From positions 94,239 through 158,238 of the forward strand of contig JAKEGJ010000003.1 in NCBI GenBank assembly GCA_022627495.1: a stretch of 64,000 nt of DNA. Direction: 5' to 3'. Positions 35,527 through 43,622 of this stretch are shown here, piece by piece. A model generated the notes under the pieces. The model did no database searches, was not told where the DNA came from, and saw only the letters and a list, made by a program, of their open reading frames with translations. This stretch comes from Microcaldota archaeon. Lineage in GTDB: Archaea > Micrarchaeota > Micrarchaeia > Anstonellales > Bilamarchaeaceae. Made by a program: the position numbers and the translations under genes. Position 1 is the first letter of the stretch, and each line of letters starts with the position of its first letter.

Positions 35527-36639
35527 TCATCCTTCGCTTTTTTTGTTGTGCTTTTCCAGGTATTCCAGCGTCTCTTCAGGGCCCGAAAGGAGCTTATCGA
35601 AGATGTCGGATGCGTCGAAAAGAGTCACCTTGCCCTCGGTCTTAGCCTTGAGTTCGCGCAGAGCCCCCTCCCGCATGGACAGGCTCGCCTCGCGGCCGCT
35701 CCGTATTTTCTCCAGTTTCGCCCCGAGGCTCTCAACGTTGAGCCTGTTGTCGATGAAAACGTCCGCGTGGCTCTCAATCCGGACGTCCGCGCCAATCAGG
35801 CCCCCCTTCAGGGTTCCGTCGAGCTTAATCGCGATTATCGCGCCGGGATTTTCCTGGCGCCTCATGGCAATCCGCTCCCTCACCCGCTCGCGGACGTCTG
35901 TTTCGCTGGCTTCCTTGAATTCCAGCTCCTCGTAGAAGAACCGGCGCGAAGGTATGCTGACGAACTCCGCCTTCCTGGCCAGCGTGTCGTATAGGAAATA
36001 GCCCCTCGGCGCCATCTCTTCCTTCTTGAGCTGGGTTATGACCGTGCTTCCGGGAATCAGGAATTTGCCGCCAAGCATCGTCGTTGTTTCGTGGATGTGC
36101 CCGTTGACTATCAGGTCGAAAGGCAGCGCCTCGAGCTCCTCAAGCGACAGCTCCTCCTTGCCTCCGGGTACCAGCTCGCGGATGGACTGGTGTATCATCA
36201 AAAGCGAAAACGCGCCATCCTCGCGGCGGAACCCCTCCATCACCTTCTTCACGGCCATGGACGCATATTCCTCAGGCACGCTGCCCATGCCCAGAACCTG
36301 GAGTTTCTCCCCGCCTTTTTCGAATACCGCGCTCTCCCCGTGGAGCAGGCGCAAGCCAGCGCTTGCCGAAAGCAGCTGGACCGGGTTTATCATGTCCCTG
36401 GCCCTCCTCTCATGGTTGCCGTGTATCGCGAAAACGGGAACGCTGGACTTCCTGAAGATGTCCACCGCCCACTTGAGGGTTTCCAGCCTGGGAATCTTGA
36501 TATCGAAAATGTCGCCTGCGCATAGGAGGATGTCCGCCTTCGCAGACGCATCCGATACCGCGCTGGCCGCCTGGGAATAGGAATCCGCCTCGAACCTCGC
36601 GTATCCGAGATGCAGGTCCGAGAGGATGGCGATTTTCAT
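35527..36639 (-). CDS. mre11: Mre11/SbcD-type DNA double-strand-break repair nuclease
   Basis: 370 residues. Phosphoesterase motifs in order: LSDLHLGY (residues 6-13), CAGDIFDI (about 40), IHGNHERR (about 73), MIHQS (about 148) and NGHIHET (about 180), giving the two-Mn active site of the SbcD/Mre11 family, which trims DNA ends. The C-terminal 170 residues contain a capping domain and an acidic/basic helical tail. Rad50, its usual adjacent partner, is absent from the window. Confidence 0.9.
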   Translation of the reverse strand: MKIAILSDLHLGYARFEADSYSQAASAVSDASAKADILLCAGDIFDIKIPRLETLKWAVDIFRKSSVPVFAIHGNHERRARDMINPVQLLSASAGLRLLHGESAVFEKGGEKLQVLGMGSVPEEYASMAVKKVMEGFRREDGAFSLLMIHQSIRELVPGGKEELSLEELEALPFDLIVNGHIHETTTMLGGKFLIPGSTVITQLKKEEMAPRGYFLYDTLARKAEFVSIPSRRFFYEELEFKEASETDVRERVRERIAMRRQENPGAIIAIKLDGTLKGGLIGADVRIESHADVFIDNRLNVESLGAKLEKIRSGREASLSMREGALRELKAKTEGKVTLFDASDIFDKLLSGPEETLEYLEKHNKKSEG

Positions 36640-36667
36640 AATAAGGAAAAGCTATGAAGAAAATAAA

Positions 36668-37243
36668 TTACCATCCGTTGCTGGATGCGAGCGTGGCCGT
36701 GCAGGCCGAGTCGCCGGTTGATGGCGTGCAAGGATTGGCCGTCATCTCGCAGAGCTCCATCGTAACATTGCCCACGCCCGGGAAATTCTTCGTGAACGTG
36801 GGGTGGGTGTTGTTGAAGGATACGCCTTCCGAAGTGACCATGGACGCAGGATACAGGGTGAATGTGGCTACCCTGCCGGCGCCGGTCCCGGCGATGCCGG
36901 TGAATCGCATGAAGTACGTTCCGCCGGTCGGGCTGGCCTCGTCTTCCAGGGCGAATACCGTCCTGTGCGCATCGCCCGGCCCGTACTGGGTGCACGGGCT
37001 CGCGGGCCCGCCGTCTGGGCCTGAATCATGGTCCGTATCCGCATCGGTCGGGCCGCCGTCCTGGGTGCCGCCATCCCTTCCGGTGGTATCGTCGCTGCAG
37101 CTCACGGCAAACGTGACCGCGAACGCAGCAGCCGCGACCTTCGCCACCTTCATCTGCCTCTCAAATGCGTCTTTGAACCTGGAGAACCTGCCTTTTTTGC
37201 CGCTTTGCCCCCTCTCTTCATGAGTTTCCTGCCTGATTTTCAT
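36668..37243 (-). CDS. Putative exported protein with lipobox-like Cys and Asp/Gly linker
   Basis: 191 residues from the ATG at 37243. A basic N-terminus (about 30 residues) precedes a hydrophobic segment ending AVTFAVSC (Cys49), a lipobox-like site; an internal ATG (codon 31) would give a more normal signal length. A linker rich in Asp, Gly and Thr (TQDGGPTDADTDHD) follows, then a beta-rich domain with Cys pairs (SPC, CEM, NPC, SAC). I do not recognise the domain. Same strand as mre11, 28 nt upstream of it. Confidence 0.72.
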   Translation of the reverse strand: MKIRQETHEERGQSGKKGRFSRFKDAFERQMKVAKVAAAAFAVTFAVSCSDDTTGRDGGTQDGGPTDADTDHDSGPDGGPASPCTQYGPGDAHRTVFALEDEASPTGGTYFMRFTGIAGTGAGRVATFTLYPASMVTSEGVSFNNTHPTFTKNFPGVGNVTMELCEMTANPCTPSTGDSACTATLASSNGW

Positions 37244-37428
37244 AAATGCACCGCTATACCCTATATCTGCTTGTGCTTTAAAATATTACTATCTACGACA
37301 ACTTCTGCCCTTTAATCTCATGAACCCTGCCAGCTGGAAATAATGCGGAGGCGCCCTGGCCATTGGAAACGGTTTAAAAAAGAACTGTCGATATCCTTTT
37401 TCACTTTTCGGGCCCGTAGCTCAGCCAG

Positions 37429-37475
37429 ACGCGGACAAGGTTTATGCAATCCATGGCACTGTCCGCTTCCTGAAG
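37429..37475 (+). other. Non-canonical D-loop intron of tRNA-Ile
   Basis: Between AGCCAG and AGGTG of the D-loop, GCGGACA (37431-37437) and TGTCCGC (37460-37466) form a perfect 7-bp stem closing a 22-nt loop. CAG/CTG pairing just outside would extend a bulge-helix-bulge. Exact splice points cannot be fixed by eye; the given ends are within a few bases. Confidence 0.7.
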
Positions 37476-37496
37476 AGGTGGAGCGTTCGACTGATA

Positions 37497-37548
37497 TCTT
37501 TTGGGAATAGCACCCCGGTTTTGGGGCGACTTTTCCTAAAAGGCGCAA
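37497..37548 (+). other. Canonical 37/38 intron of tRNA-Ile, related to the tRNA-Arg intron
   Basis: A 52-nt insertion directly after A37. Its 3' half (37517-37546) matches the plus-strand element at 15987-16016 at 26 of 30 positions and resembles the 3' half of the tRNA-Arg intron read in that tRNA's own sense. It can form CCCC/GGGG and CTTTT/AAAAG hairpins. Confidence 0.75.
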
Positions 37549-37699
37549 ATCGAAAGGTCCTGAGTTCAAATCTCAGCGGGCCCAAAATTCCATCTGTTGC
37601 CAGTTTCCGGTCTTCAGTTCTGCCAAACGGAATTTTGGGAACTAGGTGGCCGCAGGCACAACGGGCTGAATTTCGCCTTCGATTTCCTACGCCGATTCC

Positions 37700-37752
37700 T
37701 TTTTTTTCTCCTCCGTGTCTTCGTCGAAGCGTTTAGTTACCGTTTTTTTTTT
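37700..37752 (+). terminator. Two T-runs downstream of tRNA-Ile
   Basis: T8 at 37700-37707 and T10 at 37743-37752 lie between the tRNA and the next promoter (TTTATATT, 37778-37785). Archaeal RNA polymerase terminates at such oligo-T tracts in the non-template strand. The rest of 37585-37817 shows no gene. Confidence 0.5.
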
Positions 37753-37817
37753 GCAATTCCCACCGTTTAAGCCAATGTTTATATTCCGGCTCATATAAGG
37801 ATTGCCAGGTGATATGG

Positions 37818-39668
37818 ATGGTGAACCAGAACAGATTCGGAAAAAGGAACTCCTCTTGCGTTAACTGCGGCTCAGCACCTCAAATTGCGAGACCGAACAC
37901 CGGACCCGCCCAGGCGGGCGCTGGATCCAGAGCATTGAACCCCATGAGAACGGCAAGCCGCCCTCAAGCCCCCCAGGTTCTTTCGAACTTGAGGGCACCT
38001 ATGTCGCGAGGCAGTTTCCTTAGGACTGCAGGCATCGGCGCTGCGGGCGTGGCGGCAGCTGGGCTGGGGTTGGGCGGGGTGGCACGTGCTGCAGCGTTCC
38101 CAGCTGGAAATGATAACCCAGACCCGGCAAATATAATCGATCCTTCAACAGGGCAGGGAGCAATCGGCGGGGAATCGGAAATCTGGATCTATCCAACTGG
38201 CAACGATTCAATATTGGCAGAAAAAAATCCGATTGCGAATAATGCTGCAATGACGACGGATTCCCGGAATATCCAATGGGCAGTTAATAATATTCAGGAA
38301 AACGGAACGATTCTTCTGAAGAATTCGTCAACTCAATTTCACTTCCCAAAACTATTCCAGTATGGATTTGCACAAGTGATCGTATGGCGTTCGTGTACTG
38401 TTAGTGGAGAAACTGATCAATATAATACCGGCAATCGATTGCCAGATGGGACGCCTCAATTCCCAAATGGAATGCCGTTAACTATTATTCGAAACGGTGG
38501 AATGCTTTTAGATCTGAGAACGCTTCTATCGAATAATCCGCCCATCTCCGTAACCGTGAAAAATCTGCATTTTGATGGTGCGCAGACACACGTCCTAAGG
38601 ACGCATTATAACGGGGATTTCGTAATAGACAACTGCAAGGTGACCAACCTGCTGCTGGATTATACCTCCGGATTGAATATTCCAAATCTGGTGAGCATTT
38701 TTTCCGTCCAATACACCAACCCTGCAAGTTCCTTTATTGGAAGCTTCACTGTAAAAAACTGCGACATCAACCAGCCAAATCCGGCAAAACCTGGCACTAT
38801 TGATATGGGGATAATGTATAATTCCCAATCTCCGGGTAACAGGGCCGCAAACGTCGCAATATTAAATAATACGATAAATGTGAAGGGAGTTGCAATTATC
38901 AATGCGTATAATTATAAGACAAATACGAATGTTACGCCGCAAACAATAATCCGCAACAATCACATTATCATAGATGGGGCAAACTCCCAATCGACAAACA
39001 ATAATGCGGCACCCATCGGAATCTTTATTGCGGATTCGAAATACAATACTGTTTCGGGCAACTTAATGGAAGGGGTTTCCAGATATGGCATTCTGGTATA
39101 CTCTGATGCCCCAACGATAAACTCTTCTGACAATAATTTTTTCGGGAATGACCTTTCGAATTTGACTGCCAAAGTCGCTCAGGTTTATCTCGATAAATAC
39201 TCAAAATCGAACTACTTTGGCGCATGGGATGACCAAGTCACTGGACAAAGCTATCCAAACAATGCGTATGGGCCTATTCTCCCCGGTCCTTCGGCTTTGG
39301 GTGCATTCATGATTTATGGAACTGGCAACACAATCAACCTGGACGACTTTACCCGATGCGCAGTCCCGGGGTGGTATGCCACACCCGCCGTAGGCTGCAT
39401 CGCACTATACGGGTCTGGCAACCAGGTATATGAACACCCGCGCCTTGGAGTAAAGTACTTCCCGCCCGGAACTGACCTCTGCAACCAGGTCATGGAAAAA
39501 GATCTCGGAGCAAACATGATCTATCAATGGGATAAACTATGCATCGGTGGAGGATTGCCAAACGATAAATTCGCTGAGATTATCCAGAAGCTCGAGCAAC
39601 ATGCACAATTTATGGCTGAAAACGAACCACCGTATGGCCAAGCGGAAGGATGGCCGCCAGAACAGTGA
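37818..39668 (+). CDS. Exported parallel beta-helix protein with degenerate Tat signal
   Basis: 616 residues from the ATG at 37818, which has AGGTGAT just upstream. A GTG at 37809 is the alternative, about 28 nt from TATA. Residues 1-60 hold a short CxxC (SCVNCGS). Residues 62-92 (PMSRGSFLRTAGIGAAG...) look like a Tat signal with the second Arg replaced by Gly. After that come many short beta repeats rich in Asn, Ile and Gly (residues about 180-470), typical of right-handed beta-helix polysaccharide lyases or surface adhesins. The gene is clearly more AT-rich than its neighbours and lies beside a tRNA, which suggests recent acquisition. No catalytic residues can be assigned. Confidence 0.83.
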   Translation: MVNQNRFGKRNSSCVNCGSAPQIARPNTGPAQAGAGSRALNPMRTASRPQAPQVLSNLRAPMSRGSFLRTAGIGAAGVAAAGLGLGGVARAAAFPAGNDNPDPANIIDPSTGQGAIGGESEIWIYPTGNDSILAEKNPIANNAAMTTDSRNIQWAVNNIQENGTILLKNSSTQFHFPKLFQYGFAQVIVWRSCTVSGETDQYNTGNRLPDGTPQFPNGMPLTIIRNGGMLLDLRTLLSNNPPISVTVKNLHFDGAQTHVLRTHYNGDFVIDNCKVTNLLLDYTSGLNIPNLVSIFSVQYTNPASSFIGSFTVKNCDINQPNPAKPGTIDMGIMYNSQSPGNRAANVAILNNTINVKGVAIINAYNYKTNTNVTPQTIIRNNHIIIDGANSQSTNNNAAPIGIFIADSKYNTVSGNLMEGVSRYGILVYSDAPTINSSDNNFFGNDLSNLTAKVAQVYLDKYSKSNYFGAWDDQVTGQSYPNNAYGPILPGPSALGAFMIYGTGNTINLDDFTRCAVPGWYATPAVGCIALYGSGNQVYEHPRLGVKYFPPGTDLCNQVMEKDLGANMIYQWDKLCIGGGLPNDKFAEIIQKLEQHAQFMAENEPPYGQAEGWPPEQ

Positions 39669-39864
39669 TGCTGGAATTTTGTGCATAGATTTTCTGGCTT
39701 TCTTCTTTCTTTCCTTTTATTCTACGAAGACAAGCTCATCTATTCCCTCACCTCTTTTCCATTTCCATCTTTTCGGGATTTTCAATCCTAAAGCCGCATG
39801 ATAATTGAGCCTGAAAAGGGCCGCTTGCCAAGAGTTTAATTCGCTTCTGTGGAATCTGTTTATC

Positions 39865-40968
39865 ATGAAGGTCGCGCTGGTCTACAACTCATACGACTCC
39901 GTTAGCGGCGAGACCGTATTCTTCTCCAACATGCTAAAGGGAATGCGCGGGCGGGGCATCGAAATAATCGACTGCCCCATCCCACAGGCAAAGCCCGGCA
40001 CGCTGGCTGGGCATTTCGACCATTACCTGCGCATGCCGCTTCTCCTCCGCGCAAAGGCCGCGGTCAGCCGCATCCGGGGCGCGGATGCCGTGCACTTCCT
40101 CAACTCGGCCATCGCCCCGGCCGGCGCGCCGAGAGGAATCCCGTGCATCGCAACCGTCCATTTCACGCCCTCCATGTACCTGGAAGCATCGCCCCCGCGA
40201 AATCCCGCGGCGCTCGCGCTCGAAAAGGCTTACTGCGGCTGTGCTTCATATCTGGACGGGCGCGCGCTCAAAAAGCTGGAAAGGCTCGTGGCATGCTCGC
40301 CGCACCAGGCTGAATACCTCCGCTGCAGGAATCCGCAACACGCAGCGAGGATATCGTTTTGCCCGCCCGGGATAGATGCGGCTTTCTTCCGCGGACTGCC
40401 GAAAGAGGATTTGAAGGCGCGTTACGGATGCGAAGCCGTAGCCGTTTATGCCGGCCGCCTGCATGAGCGCTCGAAAGGCGTCAGTCATCTGATAGATGCG
40501 GTCTCCAAGCTGCGCAAATGCGATGTCAAGCTTCTCATCATCGGCGACGGGCCCGACCTGGGCCGCTACAGGGCGCAGATAAGGAATTCCGGCCTTGATT
40601 CGAAGGTGCATCTGCTCGGAAGGCTCGGATTCTATGAAAAATCCGTTCTGCAGCGCTCGGCCGACATGGTAATCATCCCGTCCCTCTACGAGGTATTCGG
40701 GACCGTGTTCGCCGAAACGCTTGCGTGCGGCGTGCCTGCAGTGGCGTTCGACCTTCCCTTCTGGAAAAGGCTCTATGACGGGGCCGGGATTTTCGTCAAG
40801 CCCCTTGACTCCGGCGCCCTGGCCCAGGGGATGGAAAGACTGCAAAACGATTCAAACCTGCGGAAACGCATCGTGGCCGCAGGGAAGCCTTTGGCGGAAT
40901 CGTACGACCTCCAAAGGACGCTTGATTCGTATCTGGCAATGTACGAAGGGGCGGTGCAGCGGCCCTGA
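39865..40968 (+). CDS. GT4-family glycosyltransferase
   Basis: The start at 39865 lies 27 nt after TTTAATT (39835-39841); the upstream open frame is not conserved-looking. 367 residues with a GT-B fold: N-terminal MKVALVYNSYDSVSGETVFF; C-terminal donor domain with YAGRLHERSKGVSHLIDAV, LLIIGDGPDLGRY, and PSLYEVFGTVFAETLACG, the E-x7-E region that binds the nucleotide sugar. It opens the surface-glycan locus and is followed 79 nt later by the six-ligase array. Sugar and acceptor unknown. Confidence 0.9.
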   Translation: MKVALVYNSYDSVSGETVFFSNMLKGMRGRGIEIIDCPIPQAKPGTLAGHFDHYLRMPLLLRAKAAVSRIRGADAVHFLNSAIAPAGAPRGIPCIATVHFTPSMYLEASPPRNPAALALEKAYCGCASYLDGRALKKLERLVACSPHQAEYLRCRNPQHAARISFCPPGIDAAFFRGLPKEDLKARYGCEAVAVYAGRLHERSKGVSHLIDAVSKLRKCDVKLLIIGDGPDLGRYRAQIRNSGLDSKVHLLGRLGFYEKSVLQRSADMVIIPSLYEVFGTVFAETLACGVPAVAFDLPFWKRLYDGAGIFVKPLDSGALAQGMERLQNDSNLRKRIVAAGKPLAESYDLQRTLDSYLAMYEGAVQRP

Positions 40969-41047
40969 AAGCCGCCATGCTGAATGCTTAGTTATCCGCC
41001 CAGCCGCGCTTGCCAAAGCATAATAAATCGGATTGGGATGTAATACT

Positions 41048-42331
41048 ATGAGGCCGCGCATCATTCCATTCCTCATCCAATTCGCCCAGCTCAAGCGGCA
41101 GCAATGGCTTGATGCGGACAAAATCGCGGCAATCCAGCGGGAGCGCATCAAGGAACTTTGGTCCGTGCTGGCCGCTATCCCGCATTACCGGGATTTGCCC
41201 AAAAGCTCCGCTTTCAGCCGTTTCAATGACGTTTCAGACTTATCTGAATTCCCAATCCTCCATAAAGAGGAGATTCAGCGGAACCCGGCGTCGTTCATCA
41301 ATCCAAAGCTCGACGCCAGCGGCCTGATGAAGATGCCGACATCCGGGTCCACGGGAACGCCCCTTGAGTTTTTTTTGGACAATGATGCGCTGGACCACCG
41401 GATAGCCCTCAAATACCTTGCAGAGACCGAATTCGGTTTAAAGCCCCAGGACGTCTTTGCCGAACTATCCCACAAGAAGCACATGCCGCATCCCATCCTC
41501 GCCGCCACCGGATTGTTCCGGAGGGTCCCCCTCTCGGTATTCGACCCGGAATCAGAAAACCTCCGCAAGCTCCTGCGCATCAAGCCCGACGTAATCGGGT
41601 GGTACCCGTCCTGCCTTGCCGTTCTCGCCGGCCTGAACAATTCGGAAGGGAACCCGCTTCATGTGCGCCAGGCGTTCTGCGGCTCAGAAACGCTTTCAAC
41701 GGGCGCGCGCAGGCACATAGAATCCTCTTTCTCCTGCCGCGTCATGAGCCAGTACGGGGCGACCGAATTCTCCACAATCGCCTGGGAATGCCCGGAAGAG
41801 AATTCCATGCATGTGAATTCCACATCCTGCATCATTGAGATTGTGGACGGCAAAGGGAAACCCGTGCAAAGCGGAACCGGGGACATCCTCATCACCTCGT
41901 TGCACAACCGGGCCATGCCCCTTCTTCGCTATTCAATCGGTGACCGGGGAAGCTGGGGCAAGAGCTGCCCCTGCGGCAGGGGATTGCCGGTGCTGAAAAC
42001 AATCGAAGGGCGCGCCAATGACGTGATAACCCTGCCAAGCGGGAAGCGTAGGAATTCGGTCGCATTCGACATCTTTTATGATATCCCCGGCATCCTCGCC
42101 TACCAGCTCGTCCAGCAGGCTGAGGACCTGTTCGTTTTCAGATATTGCGGAAATGGGGATTTGGGCAGCGAACCGGCAAAGGAAGTCAAACGGAGGGTCG
42201 GGCGCGGGTGCCTCGGCGAACCGGTGCGCGTCGAATTCGAACGCGTATCCTCCCTCCGACACCCGACATCAGGAAAAATCAGCACTGTCGTATCCAACGT
42301 GCGGAAAGGGGCCGCAGCCTGCGGAAGGTGA
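41048..42331 (+). CDS. PaaK/CapK-type adenylate-forming ligase, copy 1
   Basis: 427 residues. P-loop TSGSTGTPLEFF (about 97-108), YGATEFS (A5-like), RYSIGDRG (A7-like), CPCGRG, the GRANDV Asp, and SGKISTVVS near the end (catalytic-Lys position of the C-terminal flap). This is the ATP-dependent acyl-adenylate enzyme family that includes phenylacetate-CoA ligase, F390 synthetase and CapK capsule proteins. The pattern ECP-x5-H followed by CPC suggests a bound zinc. TATA CATAATAAATC (41018 on) lies about 24 nt upstream. First of six paralogs; the substrate is unknown. Confidence 0.88.
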   Translation: MRPRIIPFLIQFAQLKRQQWLDADKIAAIQRERIKELWSVLAAIPHYRDLPKSSAFSRFNDVSDLSEFPILHKEEIQRNPASFINPKLDASGLMKMPTSGSTGTPLEFFLDNDALDHRIALKYLAETEFGLKPQDVFAELSHKKHMPHPILAATGLFRRVPLSVFDPESENLRKLLRIKPDVIGWYPSCLAVLAGLNNSEGNPLHVRQAFCGSETLSTGARRHIESSFSCRVMSQYGATEFSTIAWECPEENSMHVNSTSCIIEIVDGKGKPVQSGTGDILITSLHNRAMPLLRYSIGDRGSWGKSCPCGRGLPVLKTIEGRANDVITLPSGKRRNSVAFDIFYDIPGILAYQLVQQAEDLFVFRYCGNGDLGSEPAKEVKRRVGRGCLGEPVRVEFERVSSLRHPTSGKISTVVSNVRKGAAACGR

Positions 42332-42350
42332 TGCCCTGCTTATCGACATA

Positions 42351-43601
42351 TTGCGCCATTTTCTCGAATTCAAGCGGGTCCAGTGGTATCCGCGCCATAA
42401 GCTTGAGTCATACCAGAGACACAAGCTGAAGGGGGTTTTGGCCGCAGCATATCGGACAAACGCCTATCGCCGGCGCGATGGGCGGCGGGGCGGTGCGGGC
42501 ACCCGCGACGTTTTCTCTTGCCTGCAATCCATCCCCATCCTTGAGCGGGATTTTGTCATAACAAACAATGCGGATATGCTGGACCCGGCTTATGGCGCGG
42601 CGAAACTGACTAACGCCGCAACGTCCGGCTCTAGCGGCAATACGGTAAAAATCTCCATGGACAGGAACAATCAGGCCTGGCGCATCGCCACGGGTTTTGC
42701 CGTGACCACGGAATTCGGGCGCTCGCCAAAAGACCTGCTGGTGGAGATAACCTCCCGCCCCCATGTCCAGAGCCCCCTCCTTGCCGCCGCAGGCGTCTTT
42801 CGGCACGAATCCCTCTCGCTTTTCGAGCGCGAGGAAAGCAACTATTCCCGGATACGGGAAATGAAGCCGGATATTTTGGGCAGGCATCCGTCCACCATGG
42901 CACTTATGGCGGAAATCAACGACAAAGCGGGGCGTCCGGTCGCTCTCAAGGCGGTTTACTGCACCGGCGAGCAGCTCTGTCCAGGAACGCGGAAGGCGGT
43001 CTCGTCTTCCTTCTCATGCCCGGTATTCAACCATTACGGGACAACAGAAACAGGCTCTGTGGCGTTCGAGTGCCCGGAAGAGCACAGTCTCCATGTTCAC
43101 CCGTCATCAATAGTTGAGATAGTTTCGGACCAGGACAAGCCCCTGCAAAAGGGTGTGGGGGAAGTCATCGTCACTTCCCTTGAAAGCCTTGCGATGCCCT
43201 TTCTGCGCTACCGGGTCGGGGATAGGGCATGCTGGGGTGAAGACTGCCCGTGCGGGCGCGGGCTTCCGGTCCTTGGGCGCATCGAAGGCCGCAGCGGCGA
43301 TTTCCTGCATCTTCCGAGCGGAAACAAGATCGCGGCGCGCTTCCTGGACCTGATCGCTTACATCGACGGCATCCCGCGCCACCAGGTCGAGCAGAAAAGC
43401 GAAAACCTCATCGTATTCCGTTATGCTTCCTCTGCAGGCTTGCACGCAAAGGCAAGGGAGCGTGTCATTGAGCTGTTCCGCAGGGGATGCCGCAACGAAA
43501 ACGTATCCGTGGAGTTCGAGCAGGTCGATTGCATCAGGAAAGAGAGCAGCGGAAAAACTCGGCAGTTCATTCCGCTTTGCCGACCGAACCATCTAAAATG
43601 A
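42351..43601 (+). CDS. PaaK/CapK-type adenylate-forming ligase, copy 2 (start uncertain)
   Basis: The frame is certain but its start is not. Homology with copies 1 and 3 begins near LLIDILRHFLEFK (from 42336), yet no ATG, GTG or TTG is in frame before the TTG at 42351 that is used here (416 residues). AAGGTGAT precedes a CTG at 42336, another possible start. Motifs: TSGSSGNTVKIS (second Thr replaced by Ser), YGTTETGS, RYRVGDRA, CPCGRG, GRSGDF, SGKTRQF. It lies directly after copy 1. Function as for copy 1; the glycine-rich loop differs, so the substrate may differ. Confidence 0.82.
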   Translation: MRHFLEFKRVQWYPRHKLESYQRHKLKGVLAAAYRTNAYRRRDGRRGGAGTRDVFSCLQSIPILERDFVITNNADMLDPAYGAAKLTNAATSGSSGNTVKISMDRNNQAWRIATGFAVTTEFGRSPKDLLVEITSRPHVQSPLLAAAGVFRHESLSLFEREESNYSRIREMKPDILGRHPSTMALMAEINDKAGRPVALKAVYCTGEQLCPGTRKAVSSSFSCPVFNHYGTTETGSVAFECPEEHSLHVHPSSIVEIVSDQDKPLQKGVGEVIVTSLESLAMPFLRYRVGDRACWGEDCPCGRGLPVLGRIEGRSGDFLHLPSGNKIAARFLDLIAYIDGIPRHQVEQKSENLIVFRYASSAGLHAKARERVIELFRRGCRNENVSVEFEQVDCIRKESSGKTRQFIPLCRPNHLK

Positions 43602-43622
43602 CTATCCAGCACTCGTGATGCT

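Larger units (their letters stand above)
37410..37584 (+). tRNA. tRNA-Ile(GAU) with two introns (D-loop and 37/38)
   Basis: Acceptor GGGCCCG (37410-37416) pairs with CGGGCCC (37577-37583), discriminator A37584. D-stem GCTC (37419-37422) pairs with GAGC (37481-37484), but about 58 nt lie between them instead of 8-11, so an intron of roughly 46-48 nt interrupts the D-loop. Anticodon stem TTCGA (37486-37490) pairs with TCGAA (37550-37554), loop CT-GAT-A|A, with a second intron from 37497 to 37548. T-arm CTGAG/CTCAG around TTCAAAT. Removing both introns leaves a normal tRNA-Ile. Confidence 0.9.

Noticed and set aside
42078..42335. N-terminal extension of ligase copy 2
   Set aside because: Overlaps copy 1 out of frame and is Ser/Arg-rich without homology to the other copies.
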